Shown piece after piece: positions 26,501 through 38,867 of a stretch of DNA of 64,000 bases (within the stretch, counting starts at the first letter, position 1; each line of letters begins with the position of its first letter). Made by a program: the position numbers and the translations under genes. Source of the stretch: Deltaproteobacteria bacterium (GTDB lineage: Bacteria > Desulfobacterota > Binatia > Binatales > Binataceae); assembly GCA_021831785.1 (NCBI GenBank), contig JAKBMB010000028.1:1-64000 (forward strand). The letters are read 5' to 3'. The notes under the pieces were generated by a model. That model did no database searches and was not told the DNA's origin. It was given only the letters and a program-made list of their open reading frames with translations.

Positions 26501-27694
26501 TCAAACCACCCCATCTCTGGCGCGCGCTACGGTTTCCATGTCCTTGTCGCCGCGCCCGGAGAGATTCACGATAATTATTTGGCTGCGTTCCATGGTGGGC
26601 GCGACCTGCGTTGCGCCGGCAACCGCGTGCGCGCTCTCGAGCGCCGGAATGATGCCCTCGACGCGAGCCAAAAGCTCCAGCGCCTCGAGCGCCTGCTCGT
26701 CCGTGGCCGTGATATACTGCGCGCGCCCGGTATCTTTGAGATAGCTATGCTCGGGACCCACGCCCGGGTAATCGAGCCCGGGCGCGATCGAATGGGTCTC
26801 GCGAATCTGGCCGAGCTCGTCCTGCAAGAGGTAGGTGCGGTTGCCGTGGAGTACGCCGACCTCTCCCGCGTTGAGCGTGGCCGAATGCGCCGGGGTGTTC
26901 AAGCCGCGCCCCGCCGCTTCCACGCCGAGCATGCGCACCGCGGGCTCCTTGATAAACGGGTAAAACAATCCGATCGCGTTCGAGCCGCCGTTGACGCACG
27001 CGATAAGCAAGTCGGGCAGCCGCCCTTCCTGCTTGAGGATTTGGCGGCGAACTTCGCGCCCGATAACCGACTGAAAATCGCGCACGATAAGCGGGTAGGG
27101 ATGCGGACCGGCGGCGGTGCCGATTAGGTAGTATGTATGACCCACGGTTGCAATCCAGTCGCGCAGCGCCTCGTTGAGCGCGTCTTTGAGGCTTTTGCTG
27201 CCCGAATGAACCGTGCTCACCTTGGCCCCTAGGAGCTTCATTCGGAAGACGTTGAGCGCCTGGCGTTCAACGTCGAGCGCGCCCATGAAGACCTCGCACT
27301 CGCGCCCAAAGCGCGCCGCCATGGTCGCGGTCGCGACTCCGTGCTGTCCGGCGCCGGTTTCGGCGGTGATGCGCCGTTTGTTCATCCGTATCGCCAGCAG
27401 CGCCTGGCCGAGCGTATTGTTAACCTTATGCGCGCCGGTATGGCACAAATCCTCGCGCTTTAGGTATATCTTCGCGCCGCCCAGCCGCGCAGTCAGATTG
27501 GCGGCGAAATAGAGCGGCGTGGGACGCCCGACGAACTGGCGTGAATAGTAGTCAAGCTCGGCGCGAAAGCCGGGGTCGCGCCGCGCCTGGCGGTACGCCC
27601 GCTCCAGCTCCAGCAGCGCCGGCATCAGGGTCTCCGCGACGTAGCGCCCGCCGTAAGCGCCAAAATGGCCGCGGCTGTCAGGCAGACTTTGCAT
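26501..27694 (-). CDS. trpB: Tryptophan synthase beta chain
   Basis: PLP enzyme that joins indole and serine to tryptophan. The 397-aa protein has the PLP lysine in [14 protein letters not shown]... (lysine after TGAH), [12 protein letters not shown], the phosphate-binding [10 protein letters not shown], and a C-terminal [12 protein letters not shown] 27694 overlaps the trpF end by 17 bp. Confidence 0.97.
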   Translation of the reverse strand: MQSLPDSRGHFGAYGGRYVAETLMPALLELERAYRQARRDPGFRAELDYYSRQFVGRPTPLYFAANLTARLGGAKIYLKREDLCHTGAHKVNNTLGQALLAIRMNKRRITAETGAGQHGVATATMAARFGRECEVFMGALDVERQALNVFRMKLLGAKVSTVHSGSKSLKDALNEALRDWIATVGHTYYLIGTAAGPHPYPLIVRDFQSVIGREVRRQILKQEGRLPDLLIACVNGGSNAIGLFYPFIKEPAVRMLGVEAAGRGLNTPAHSATLNAGEVGVLHGNRTYLLQDELGQIRETHSIAPGLDYPGVGPEHSYLKDTGRAQYITATDEQALEALELLARVEGIIPALESAHAVAGATQVAPTMERSQIIIVNLSGRGDKDMETVARARDGVV

Positions 27695-28289
27695 TGGCGA
27701 TGAATTCCTTCAATTTATCGTGATCCTTCACCCCCGGCGCGCTCTCGACGCCGCTGGCGACGTCCACCGCCCACGGCTTGAGGGCCGCGGCGGCGCGTAC
27801 GCTGTGCGGCCGCAAACCGCCGGAAATGATCGTCGTGCCGAGGTCGAATCCCAACAGCATCAAGTTCGGCAACGCGTGGCCGGTGCCGCCGAACAGCTTC
27901 CGGTCGTAATGGTCCAACAGCACGTAGTCGGCTTTGGGCCGCTCGCTCCAGTCGAGCACCGCGCCGGCGGGCACGCGCCAAGCGCGAATCACCGGCAGCG
28001 GCCATCCGCTCAACGCCGGCTCGTCCTCGTTGCCGTGAAACTGGAGCAGATCGAGCTTAAGGGCTTGGCGAATTTGCTCGATCTTCGGCCTCGGGGCATC
28101 GACGAAAACCCCGACCAACGCCGCTCCTCGCGCGGCCACAGCCTGGGCGATGACTCGGGCCGTTTTAAGCTCTACCGAACGCGGGCTTGGGCGGAAGAAG
28201 TTAAGCCCGATGAGATCAGCGCCGAACTCGCACGCCGCCACGGCGTCCTCGACCCGGGTCACACCGCAGATTTTAACCCTCACTGCCAT
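27678..28289 (-). CDS. trpF: Phosphoribosylanthranilate isomerase
   Basis: Third enzyme of tryptophan synthesis (Amadori rearrangement of phosphoribosylanthranilate). From ATG 28289 it is 203 aa, beginning [17 protein letters not shown] with the catalytic Cys in KICG; the catalytic Asp is in [15 protein letters not shown], and [10 protein letters not shown] follows. The frame is open to 28325 but that start would lie inside trpC. The chosen start is 10 bp past the trpC stop. Confidence 0.95.
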   Translation of the reverse strand: MAVRVKICGVTRVEDAVAACEFGADLIGLNFFRPSPRSVELKTARVIAQAVAARGAALVGVFVDAPRPKIEQIRQALKLDLLQFHGNEDEPALSGWPLPVIRAWRVPAGAVLDWSERPKADYVLLDHYDRKLFGGTGHALPNLMLLGFDLGTTIISGGLRPHSVRAAAALKPWAVDVASGVESAPGVKDHDKLKEFIANAKSA

Positions 28290-28299
28290 CCTGGCCGCC

Positions 28300-29091
28300 T
28301 CAGCTCCCGCTTTCAAAAGCCTCAATCAACGCGCGCAGGCGCTCTCGCGGCCGCCCGTTCTTGAGCAGGCTCTCGCCGATCAGCGCGGCGCGGGCGCCCG
28401 CGCGCCACACTCGCCGCACATCGGCCGCAGTCTCAATTCCGCTTTCCGAGACGACTAACGCCCGGGGGCGGCGAGCGGCGAGGAGCTTCTCGGTGACGGC
28501 AATATCAGTGGCAAAAGTATGCAGATCGCGATTGTTGATCCCGATCAACGGGCTGCTCATGTTCTCCGCCCGATCGAATTCCTGCGTGCTGTGCGCTTCA
28601 ATTAGCGCCGCCATCCCGAGTTCGGCCGCCCCGCCGGCCAAAAGGTTCAGCTCACCATCTCCAAGCATCGCCGCGATCAACAGTATAGCGTCAGCGCCGG
28701 CCGCCCGCGCCTCGTAAATTTGGTAAATGTCAAAGATAAAATCTTTGCGCAAAACCGGAAGCGAGACCGCGGCTTTCACCGCGCGCAAGTCGTCAAGCGA
28801 GCCCTTGAAATGGGGATCCGTGAGCACCGAAATAGCGGCCGCGCCGCCGGCCGCATACTCGGCAGCCAGCTTGGCCGGGTCGAGCGCGGGCAGTATGTCG
28901 CCCTTGCTCGGCGAGGCGCGCTTTATCTCGGCGATAATCGCCGGCCGGCGCTGCCTGAGGGCGCCGATGAAATCGCGCGCCGGCGCGGCATCAGCCGCCT
29001 TAGCCTGGACTTGAGCCAGGGGCCTTTCCCGCTGGAGCGCGGCAAGAGCGCTCCTTTTTGCGGCAAAGATTTGCTCAAGAATCGAGTTCAT
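28300..29091 (-). CDS. trpC: Indole-3-glycerol phosphate synthase
   Basis: Closes the indole ring from the TrpF product. The 263-aa TIM barrel shows IIAEIKRASPSKGDI near the N-terminus (catalytic Lys), VLRKDFIFDIYQIYEARAAGADAILLI, LIGINNRDLHTF, and VSESGIETAADV. It overlaps trpD by 17 bp. Confidence 0.97.
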   Translation of the reverse strand: MNSILEQIFAAKRSALAALQRERPLAQVQAKAADAAPARDFIGALRQRRPAIIAEIKRASPSKGDILPALDPAKLAAEYAAGGAAAISVLTDPHFKGSLDDLRAVKAAVSLPVLRKDFIFDIYQIYEARAAGADAILLIAAMLGDGELNLLAGGAAELGMAALIEAHSTQEFDRAENMSSPLIGINNRDLHTFATDIAVTEKLLAARRPRALVVSESGIETAADVRRVWRAGARAALIGESLLKNGRPRERLRALIEAFESGS

Positions 29092-30127
29092 CGGCTGGTG
29101 CGGTTTCCTGGCTCGCGCGGCGCAGCGCTTCGAGCACGTCGAGCGCCTGCCCGAGTCTCAGCACCTCGTTGGCCTTGGTCACGCCCTCGGCAAGCGAGTT
29201 GCTCTGACCGGCGACGTAGATTGCCGCGCCGGCGTTCAACGCGACGACCGCGCGCGGCGAGTCCGGCTGGCCGGCCAGCGTCCGCTTGAGCAACTCGGCC
29301 GCTGCGTCAGGGCCGGCGGCGCCCATCAGGCCGTTCTCGGCCGGGTAGCCCTCGACCAGCTCGGCCGGATAAATCTTGAACTCGCGTGGCGGCTGGCCGG
29401 CGCGGACTTCAATTGCCCGCGTCGGCGCCTGCGCCGAGACCTCGTCGAGGCCGTCGTCGCTGTTAACCACGAGCGCATGCTCAACGCCGAGCGCGGCGAG
29501 CGCCTGCGCCATCGGCGCCAGCAAAGCCCTTTCGGCAACGCCTGCCAGTTGGCGGCGCGGGCGCGCCGGGTTGGCCAGCGGACCGAGAAGGTTAAACAAC
29601 GTGCGCACGGCGAGCTCCCGGCGCAGGGACGCCAGACGGGCCATCAGCGGATGGTATGCCGGAGCGAAGACGAAGCAGATTCCCGCGCTGCGCACGCACG
29701 CGCGCAAAACCGCGGGCCCGGGGTCGAGCTTGACGCCCAGACGCTCGAGAACGTCGGCGCCGCCGCAGCGGCCGCTTACCGCGCGATTGCCGTGCTTTGC
29801 GACGCGGGCACCGGCCGCGGCCGCGACCAGCGCCGCCGCGGTCGAAATGTTCACCGTGCCCAAACCGTCGCCGCCGGTGCCCGCGGTGTCGAGCAGCGGC
29901 TCCATGCCGAGCTTAAGCGGCCGCGCGACGGCAAGCATCGCGCGCGCTGCGCCGGTGAGCTCCGGGCCGGTTTCGCCCTGAAGACGCAAGGCAACCAGAA
30001 AACCCGCAATAAGCGCGGCCGGCGGCGCGTTCTCGAAGACCTCGCGCAACGCCCCGCTCATCTGCTCTTCGCCAAGACTGCGCCGGGCCAGCAGGTCCTG
30101 AAAGGCCTGCCGGAGTTTTTCACTCAC
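29075..30127 (-). CDS. trpD: Anthranilate phosphoribosyltransferase
   Basis: Transfers phosphoribosyl from PRPP to anthranilate. The 350-aa protein has [39 protein letters not shown] with the PRPP-binding GTGGD and KHGNR motifs, then [23 protein letters not shown] 30127 overlaps the trpG stop in GTGA. Confidence 0.97.
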   Translation of the reverse strand: MSEKLRQAFQDLLARRSLGEEQMSGALREVFENAPPAALIAGFLVALRLQGETGPELTGAARAMLAVARPLKLGMEPLLDTAGTGGDGLGTVNISTAAALVAAAAGARVAKHGNRAVSGRCGGADVLERLGVKLDPGPAVLRACVRSAGICFVFAPAYHPLMARLASLRRELAVRTLFNLLGPLANPARPRRQLAGVAERALLAPMAQALAALGVEHALVVNSDDGLDEVSAQAPTRAIEVRAGQPPREFKIYPAELVEGYPAENGLMGAAGPDAAAELLKRTLAGQPDSPRAVVALNAGAAIYVAGQSNSLAEGVTKANEVLRLGQALDVLEALRRASQETAPADELDS

Positions 30128-30702
30128 TTGCCCGCCTCGGTCAGGAAATTGGCTAATAGCGCCTTGCCGTGCGGGGTCAGGATGGACTCCGGATGGAATT
30201 GAGTGCCCTCGACCAGATAATCATGATGGCGCAGCCCCATCACCTCGCCTTCTGCCGTCCAGGCGCTGACCTCCAGACAGTCGGGCAGCGAGGCTCGTTC
30301 CACGACCAGCGAATGATAGCGGGTAGCCTCGAACGGGTTGGGCAAACCCCGAAAGATCGTCCGGCCATCGTGAACGATCGGCGAGGTTTTGCCGTGCATT
30401 AGGCGCGGCGCCCTGACTACCGTGCCGCCGAACGCTTCGCCGACGCATTGATGACCCAAACAGACGCCGAGGATCGGAATTTTGCCGGCCAGCTCGCGTA
30501 TCACCGCAACCGAAATTCCGGCCTGGCGCGGCGTGCACGGCCCCGGCGATATGACTATGGCGCGAGGATTTAAAGCTTCGATCGCCCTGACATCGGTCGC
30601 GTCGTTGCGGACGACGGTCACCTCAGTGCCCAGCTCGCCCAGGTACTGCACCAGGTTGTAGGTGAACGAGTCATAATTGTCGATCATCATTATTCGGAAC
30701 AT
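30124..30702 (-). CDS. trpG: Anthranilate synthase glutamine amidotransferase subunit
   Basis: Class I glutamine amidotransferase that supplies ammonia to TrpE. The 192-aa protein has [19 protein letters not shown] at the start, the catalytic cysteine in [11 protein letters not shown], and the [10 protein letters not shown] triad region. Some relatives also serve p-aminobenzoate synthesis (PabA); the trp operon position makes TrpG primary, and a dual role is possible since no pabA is in the window. Confidence 0.95.
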   Translation of the reverse strand: MFRIMMIDNYDSFTYNLVQYLGELGTEVTVVRNDATDVRAIEALNPRAIVISPGPCTPRQAGISVAVIRELAGKIPILGVCLGHQCVGEAFGGTVVRAPRLMHGKTSPIVHDGRTIFRGLPNPFEATRYHSLVVERASLPDCLEVSAWTAEGEVMGLRHHDYLVEGTQFHPESILTPHGKALLANFLTEAGK

Positions 30703-30714
30703 AACCGGCAGCCG

Positions 30715-32271
30715 CTACCGTTTTCGACCGTGCGGGTCGGGCGTTGTCTCCGATGCACCTTGATGCGCCGCGGCGCTTTGCGCTTCGAGCTCGCGCGCGA
30801 GCACGAGCGCGCGCAGCATCGCTTTGGCCTTGTTCACCGTTTCTTCATACTCCGCGTCCGGCTCCGAGTCAGCGACCACTCCCCCGCCGGCCTGGATGTA
30901 CACCTGGCCATTTTTTACCAGCAAAGTTCTAAGCGTGATCGCCGTGTCCATGTTGCCGGTATAGCTGAAGTAGCCGACCGCCCCGGCGTACACGCCGCGC
31001 CGCGTGGGCTCCAGCTCGTCAATAATTTCCATGGCGCGAATTTTGGGCGCCCCGGACACCGTACCTTGAGGGAAAGTGGCGCGAAAGGCGTCAAAGGCGT
31101 CGCATCCCTCGCGCAGTTCGCCTTGGACGTTTGATACGATATGCATGACGTGGGAGTAACGCTCCACGAGCAGAAACTCCGTGACCTTGACCGACCCTAT
31201 TTTGGCTACCCGCCCCACGTCGTTGCGCCCCAGGTCGACCAGCATCACGTGCTCGGCGCGCTCCTTGGGATCGCTCAAAAGCTCGCGCTCCAGCGCCGCG
31301 TCCTCCTCTGGCGTGGCGCCGCGTCTTCGCGTGCCGGCGATCGGCCGCACAGTGACTTCGCGCCCGGCCAGCCGTACCATCACCTCCGGTGACGCGCCGG
31401 CCAAGGTGAGGTCGTCCATGCGCAGATAGAACATGTACGGAGACGGATTAATCGTCCTGAGGCTGCGGTACAGGTTGAAGGGATGGACCGTCAGCGGCGC
31501 CTGGAAACGCTGCGAGGGGACAACCTGTATCACATCGCCGGCGGCGATATACTCCTTGGCCCGCAGCACTGTCTGCATGTAAGACTCGCGTGTGTAGTTC
31601 GAAACGACGGCGGCTTCACGATCGGTCCTCGCCTGATCCGGCGCGAGGCGTGGCAGCACCGGCGGTTGTGCCAGCTTGGCGATGAGCCGATCGATCTTGA
31701 CCGCCGCGTTTTGATAGGCGGTGTGGGCTGAATCGAACTCGTCCAAGGCCGCGTTGGCGACAATGCGCAGAGTTTGCCGCAGATTGTCGAATACCAACAT
31801 CGTGTCGGTGAACATCAGGCAAAAATCCGGCACACCCAACTCGTCCGGCGGCGGCGCCGGCAGGCGCTCGAAATGGCGCACGATATCATAGGCCAGAAAG
31901 CCTACCGCTCCGCCGAAAAACGGCGGTAAGCCCTCGGGCTTGGGCGCGCGATAGCGGACAAGCTCGGCGCGCAAGGCGGTCAATGGGTCCGAGATGTCGC
32001 GCACCTCGACCGAGCGGCCGGGCCGCATCACCTCCATGCGCGAGTCTTTGGCTCTCAGCACCAGGGCGGGATCCGAGCCGAGAAAGCTATAGCGCCCCCA
32101 TTTTTCGCCGCCCTGAACGCTCTCGAGCAGAAAGGCATAGGTCTCGCCGGCGACTTTGAGAAACGCCGAAACCGGGGTTTCGAGGTCGGCGGCGATCTCG
32201 CGCGAGAGCGGGATCAGGTTAAAGCCGGCCGCGGCTAAAGCCTCGAACTCTTTTTCGCTTGGCTCTAGCAT
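30715..32271 (-). CDS. trpE: Anthranilate synthase component I
   Basis: Converts chorismate to anthranilate with ammonia from TrpG. From ATG 32271 (GGGAGG upstream) it is 518 aa. The N-terminal domain carries LLESVQGGEKWGRYSFLG, whose LLES motif forms the tryptophan feedback site. The chorismate-binding domain has PSPYMFYLRM, PIAGTRRRGATPEEDAALE and LVDLGRNDVGRV. The frame is open to 32328 but the extension is not conserved. First structural gene of the trp operon; controlled by the leader at 32326-32511. Confidence 0.97.
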   Translation of the reverse strand: MLEPSEKEFEALAAAGFNLIPLSREIAADLETPVSAFLKVAGETYAFLLESVQGGEKWGRYSFLGSDPALVLRAKDSRMEVMRPGRSVEVRDISDPLTALRAELVRYRAPKPEGLPPFFGGAVGFLAYDIVRHFERLPAPPPDELGVPDFCLMFTDTMLVFDNLRQTLRIVANAALDEFDSAHTAYQNAAVKIDRLIAKLAQPPVLPRLAPDQARTDREAAVVSNYTRESYMQTVLRAKEYIAAGDVIQVVPSQRFQAPLTVHPFNLYRSLRTINPSPYMFYLRMDDLTLAGASPEVMVRLAGREVTVRPIAGTRRRGATPEEDAALERELLSDPKERAEHVMLVDLGRNDVGRVAKIGSVKVTEFLLVERYSHVMHIVSNVQGELREGCDAFDAFRATFPQGTVSGAPKIRAMEIIDELEPTRRGVYAGAVGYFSYTGNMDTAITLRTLLVKNGQVYIQAGGGVVADSEPDAEYEETVNKAKAMLRALVLARELEAQSAAAHQGASETTPDPHGRKR

Positions 32272-32325
32272 TTTCGATGAACCTCCCGTCGCGGCAGTAA
32301 ATTTAAGCGGCGCTGCGGCTATGCG

Positions 32326-32366
32326 CAAAAATTAAAAAGGCCGCCGGAAACCAATTCCCGCGGCCC
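32326..32366 (-). terminator. trp attenuator (intrinsic terminator)
   Basis: Read on the minus strand: GGCCGC-G-GGAA, loop UUGGU, UUCC-G-GCGGCC, then U5-A2-U5. The stem has six plus four pairs around one mismatch. It lies between the trp leader peptide and trpE. An upstream CCCGCG (plus 32405-32410 as CGCGGG) can pair with CGCGGG in the 5' arm (plus 32357-32362), giving a candidate antiterminator. Confidence 0.85.
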
Positions 32367-32390
32367 TTCCAAGTCCGGTTTCGGCCAAGC

Positions 32391-32468
32391 CTAGCAGACC
32401 AAGGCGCGGGCGCGTGCCGGCCCTCGCCATAGCCACAAAACGCAAAGCCTTTTCTCTGACGGCTTCAT
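32391..32468 (-). CDS. trpL: trp operon leader peptide with two Trp codons
   Basis: A 25-codon frame on the minus strand, ATG at 32468 and TAG ending at 32391, too short for routine gene calling. Codons 12 and 14 are TGG, giving the local sequence VLWLWRG. Stalling at these codons under tryptophan shortage would leave the CCCGCG segment downstream free to pair with the 5' arm of the attenuator. Position, Trp codons and terminator together match classical attenuation leaders of the trp operon. The start lies only about 8 bases after the predicted transcription start. Confidence 0.8.
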   Translation of the reverse strand: MKPSEKRLCVLWLWRGPARARALVC

Positions 32469-32471
32469 TAG

Positions 32472-32511
32472 GGTTACAGTCCTAGCTAACCGCCCCGGCA
32501 CTGCCTGTCAA
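32472..32511 (-). promoter_or_regulatory. trp operon promoter and palindromic site
   Basis: On the minus strand, TTGACA (plus 32506-32511) and TAGCTA (plus 32483-32488) are 17 bp apart. The inverted repeat GGTTA-N10-TAACC (32472-32491) covers the -10 box, as an operator would. A TrpR-type repressor is possible, but the sequence is not the E. coli trp operator. Confidence 0.65.
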
Positions 32512-32589
32512 TACCCTGCCCGCGCGGCGGACCCGCAGGCGGCGAGCTTGCCGAGGTCACGCGCGTCTGGTTTAGCCTTCGAGCAAAGC

Positions 32590-33786
32590 TCAGCTCCTGT
32601 ACTCCGCATTAATTCTGACGTACTCGTTGCTTAAGTCCGAAGTCAGAATCGAGGCTTTCGCGCGGCCAAGCTTAAGGTCGAGCTTAAGCTCGAGCTGCCG
32701 TTGATTCATGACACGCTTGGCCTTGTCGAGCCCGCTTACGATGATTTTACCCCGCGCGGCGAGCGTGACGTTTCCGACGCGCAACACAAGCCGGTCGGGG
32801 TCCAATCGCACCCCGCTCGCACCCGCAGCGGCCAGAATTCGGCCCACATTGGGATCGCGTCCGAAAAGCGCCGTCTTGACCAGCGGCGAGTTCGCGATCC
32901 GGCGGGCGACCTTTTCGGCGTCCGCCCGGGAGCGGGCACCGCTTACCTCCACCGCCGCCAACTTGGTGGCGCCTTCGCCGTCGTAGACGATCTGGCGGGC
33001 GAGGCTTTGCGCGACCGCGCTGAGCGCGGCCTCGAACTTGGCCAACGCGCTGCCGGCAAGCTCTTGGCCCGCGGCGGCGCCGCTGGCCAAGAGGAGCACG
33101 GTGTCGTTGGTGGACATGTCGCCGTCGATTGTGATCGCGTTCAGGCTGGCCTTGAGCGCCCGCCCCAGCGCCCGGCGCAGCACGCCCGGCGCGGCCCGGG
33201 CGTCAGTCACAATAAAGGCGAGCATCGTAGCCATCGCCGGGGCGATCATTCCCGCGCCCTTTGCGATACCCAAGAGCGTGATTGAGCGGCCGTCGAGCTT
33301 AAGGCCCGCGCACGCGGTTTTGGGGCGCGTATCGGTGGTCATTATGGCGCGGGCGAAATCATCGGCGCCCTCGCAGCGCAGCTCGCCGCATGCCGCCTTG
33401 ACCCCGACGCGCAAGCGTTCGAGGCTGTACAGATGACCGATCACGCCGGTCGAGCAGGGCACGACCAGGTCGGCGGCGCATCCGATCTCGCGCGCCAGCG
33501 CGGCGCACGAAGTGCTGGCTAGGCGGTCGCCCGCTTTGCCGGTGAAGCAGTTGGCCGAGCCGGAATTGACCAGCACCGCCTGGACCCGCCCCGCCTCGAT
33601 CCGCTTGCTGGCGAGCCGTACCGGCGCGGCCTTGATAAGGTTCGTGGTGAACGCGCCTGCCGCCGCGACCGGGCGCTCGGCCACGATAAGCCCGAGGTCT
33701 TTTGCCCCGGCCGCTTGCTTAAGCCCGGCACTGACGCCGGCGAAGCGAAAGCCCGCGACGCGGCAAGTTTCGGTTTTGACCGGCAT
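32590..33786 (-). CDS. argJ: Bifunctional ornithine acetyltransferase / N-acetylglutamate synthase
   Basis: Makes ornithine from N-acetylornithine and recycles the acetyl group to glutamate. The proenzyme cleaves itself at Ala-Thr in KGAGMIAPAMATMLAF; Thr187 of the 398-aa form becomes the new N-terminus and nucleophile. Other landmarks are the oxyanion region PCSTGVIG, TIDGDMSTNDTVLLLASG and the C-terminal NAEYRS. ATG 33786 is used; GTG 33792 is two codons upstream. It lies 28 bp after secA and is probably cotranscribed. Confidence 0.95.
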   Translation of the reverse strand: MPVKTETCRVAGFRFAGVSAGLKQAAGAKDLGLIVAERPVAAAGAFTTNLIKAAPVRLASKRIEAGRVQAVLVNSGSANCFTGKAGDRLASTSCAALAREIGCAADLVVPCSTGVIGHLYSLERLRVGVKAACGELRCEGADDFARAIMTTDTRPKTACAGLKLDGRSITLLGIAKGAGMIAPAMATMLAFIVTDARAAPGVLRRALGRALKASLNAITIDGDMSTNDTVLLLASGAAAGQELAGSALAKFEAALSAVAQSLARQIVYDGEGATKLAAVEVSGARSRADAEKVARRIANSPLVKTALFGRDPNVGRILAAAGASGVRLDPDRLVLRVGNVTLAARGKIIVSGLDKAKRVMNQRQLELKLDLKLGRAKASILTSDLSNEYVRINAEYRS

Positions 33787-33814
33787 GGGCACGGGGCCGA
33801 TTCACTGCGTGGCG

Positions 33815-36508
<2,694 letters not shown>

Positions 36509-36869
36509 GTGTTATCAATAATTTACTTGCTTAAGCACGTTGGTAAAGGCGAGCCGCGCGATCGAGCCCACGCGGCGCTTAAGCCTATCATTCTGGTCGA
36601 TTTTCGCCACACCGCCTAAGCAGGCTCGCTGACTGCCATATACGGACCCATCGCGAGGGGCGCTCCAAGCGCGGCGAAGGGGCCCGGCAAGAAATCACCG
36701 TGCGGGGCGCCGCGCGCAGCCCGACATGCGCCGAGACACCGACCGCGGCCCCGGCTAGAGAGCCGGCTGCGTGGGGCGGCAAATGTCGGGTTCACGCGCT
36801 CGACCCGGGGCGACACGCGCGCCGCCGGTCCGGCCAAGCCATGGCGATCACGGTTTTCAAAACCTCGCG
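36509..36869. other. Intergenic region upstream of secA
   Basis: 361 bp between murI and secA. AT-rich sequence near 36513-36530 just before the secA start probably holds its promoter, but no box pair is convincing. No gene is seen. Confidence 0.4.
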
Positions 36870-37736
36870 CTAACGCTCGATGCGCACCGCGGACTCCACC
36901 TGAGGTCCGAAGAAACGGCGCCCGACGCGGGTGAAACGCTCCGGCATCTCGGTGACGAAAAAAACTTGCTCGCCGTTGCGCGCGGAGCGCAGAAGCTTAA
37001 ACCGCGCGAGCGTGCTGTGCACCGCGCGAGCCGTAGCGCCCGCCGAGTCGACGACGCGCACCCCAGGCCCTATCACCTGTCGAATCAGGCCGCGCAGCAT
37101 CGGGTAGTGCGTACAGCCAAGGAGCAGCGTATCGATCCCGCTGTCTTTGAGACCGGCCAGATAGTGCTCAACCGTGCGACAGGCGATCTCGTTGTCGGTC
37201 CAGCCTTCTTCGACCAACGGCACCAGTAGCGGGCAGGCCCGGGTGTAAATCTCGGCTTCGGGCCGTAAGCGCTTGAGCAGCCGGGTGTATATTCCCGAGG
37301 CGATCGTCGCTTCGGTTCCGATGACGCCGATTTTACCCTTGACCGACGCCTCAGCCGCGGCCTGCGCGCCGGGTTCGATCACGCCGATCACGGGCACGGC
37401 AGTGTCGCGTGCGATCGCCTCCAGGGCTACGGCGCTTGAGGTGTTGCACGCAACCACCAAAAGCTTGATTCCCTTGGCGAGCAGAAATTCGGCGTTCTCG
37501 CGCGAGTAGCGCGTGATTACCTCGCTCGATTTGTTGCCATACGGGGTGCGCGCCGTGTCGCCCAGGTAGATGAAGTTTTCCCCCGGTAGAATCTCGGTCA
37601 GCGCCTTGAGCACCGTAAGCCCGCCGATTCCGGAGTCGAACACTCCGATTGGCCGCACCCGGCTGTCTACGGCTACCGCGGGCCCGCGACCCGTGGGTTG
37701 GCGGCGGTGATTGGCGGAAACGGACCTCGTTCGCAT
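36870..37736 (-). CDS. murI: Glutamate racemase
   Basis: Interconverts L- and D-glutamate for peptidoglycan. The 288-aa protein has IGVFDSGIGGLTVLKAL, the two catalytic cysteines Cys97 (VACNTSSA) and Cys208 (LGCTHYP), and YLGDTARTPYG. ATG 37736 has GAGG eight bases upstream. The first 25 residues before RPIGVFDSG are not conserved in the family and may be unneeded. Confidence 0.95.
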   Translation of the reverse strand: MRTRSVSANHRRQPTGRGPAVAVDSRVRPIGVFDSGIGGLTVLKALTEILPGENFIYLGDTARTPYGNKSSEVITRYSRENAEFLLAKGIKLLVVACNTSSAVALEAIARDTAVPVIGVIEPGAQAAAEASVKGKIGVIGTEATIASGIYTRLLKRLRPEAEIYTRACPLLVPLVEEGWTDNEIACRTVEHYLAGLKDSGIDTLLLGCTHYPMLRGLIRQVIGPGVRVVDSAGATARAVHSTLARFKLLRSARNGEQVFFVTEMPERFTRVGRRFFGPQVESAVRIER

Positions 37737-37775
37737 CACTATACCTCGGCATACCTCGGCGCGTCGCGCGGCCCG

Positions 37776-38867
37776 CTACTTGGTGGCGAGCCATTCGCTC
37801 AAAGCCGCTGGGGAAGACGGCGGCGCACCGAGCGCGCGCGCCGCGACCGCCGCCGTCTCCATGCACAAATAGTGCATCAGGTTGGGCGCCGCCGCTTTGA
37901 TCCGCGCCGACAGCCCTCGGTACAGTTTAACCCGCAACGGATGGAATGCACGGTAGCGGCCGTCGTCCGATAAGACTTCTTCGCCCGCGAGCATCGAGTC
38001 GTCCGGAAAGCGGCGGCGCGCGATCGCTCGCAGCCCGGGCGTCATCCGCAACCCGCCCAGACTGACGAACGAAATTTCCGTCGGGTCGAGCACCTCGAAC
38101 AGCGCGCCCAGCAGCTCGCCGTACTCGGCCGCGGCCTGGGGATAAGCGATGATAGGGTCGAGATGGAAGGCGACGCGATAGCCGGCCTCGCGCAGGCGGC
38201 GCGCGGCATTGATTCGGGCCTCGGGCGCGGCTGCGCCGTGCTCCGAGCTCTCGTAGACGCGCTTGGTCGAGAGCGTCCAGGAAACCAGCACGCGTCCTTT
38301 TGGGTCCAAGCGCAGCAGATTGTCTATCTCGTCGGTCTTGGTCTTAAACTCCAGCGTCAACCTCTCATGCCGGGCGAAGAATTCAACCATATCGACGCTC
38401 ATTCCGGTCAGCCGATCAAACGCGAGCGAGTCGGCCAGCTCGCCTGTGCCGACGCGAAAATGACGCGTCGGATTGGACCTCGATAAGCGCTCGAGCTCCT
38501 CGAACGCCCGCGTGTAGTTGGCGTAAATCTGGAAACCGGGGTTGTCCGCCAGATACTCCTGCAAAAAGCAGTAGCTGCAATCCATGGGGCAGTTCGACGC
38601 CAACACCAAGACCAGGTAGCCGCAGCATGCGAACTGCGCGGAGCCGGCGGGACAGGCGCCAAGGAAACGCGAGCGGCGATTCATTATCACCAACCGCCGC
38701 TTACCGCAGGCAAACGGATCGAGCCCCGGCGTCGGGCGGATTGCCTGGCGTCCGTCGGCAATATAGGAGACCGGCAGGCTGCGGTCGATTCGCGCAAGAA
38801 TCCGCCGCGCCAGCTCGCTCGAGCGCGCGGCTTCCTCGACAAAGAGCGCTTCGAGCTTAAAATTCAT
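37776..38867 (-). CDS. SPL-family radical SAM protein
   Basis: A 363-aa protein of the spore photoproduct lyase family of radical SAM enzymes. The cluster motif is Cys93, Cys97, Cys100 in SNCPMDCSYCFLQEYL. Other family landmarks are FRVGTGELADSLAFDRLTG, TLEFKTKTDEIDNLL, VSWTLS and FHLDPII. The region where Bacillus SPL has its hydrogen-donor Cys141 reads GTGELADSL (140-148) with no cysteine, so true spore photoproduct repair is doubtful. It overlaps the upstream gene by 11 bp and belongs to a three-gene unit with a glycosyltransferase. Substrate unknown. Confidence 0.85.
   Translation of the reverse strand: MNFKLEALFVEEAARSSELARRILARIDRSLPVSYIADGRQAIRPTPGLDPFACGKRRLVIMNRRSRFLGACPAGSAQFACCGYLVLVLASNCPMDCSYCFLQEYLADNPGFQIYANYTRAFEELERLSRSNPTRHFRVGTGELADSLAFDRLTGMSVDMVEFFARHERLTLEFKTKTDEIDNLLRLDPKGRVLVSWTLSTKRVYESSEHGAAAPEARINAARRLREAGYRVAFHLDPIIAYPQAAAEYGELLGALFEVLDPTEISFVSLGGLRMTPGLRAIARRRFPDDSMLAGEEVLSDDGRYRAFHPLRVKLYRGLSARIKAAAPNLMHYLCMETAAVAARALGAPPSSPAALSEWLATK

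Noticed and set aside
26168-27127. Long antisense frame across trpA and trpB
   Set aside because: Shadow of two highly conserved genes.
37776-38867. Calling the gene spore photoproduct lyase (splB)
   Set aside because: The hydrogen-donor cysteine region is replaced and no sporulation genes are visible, so only the family name is used.
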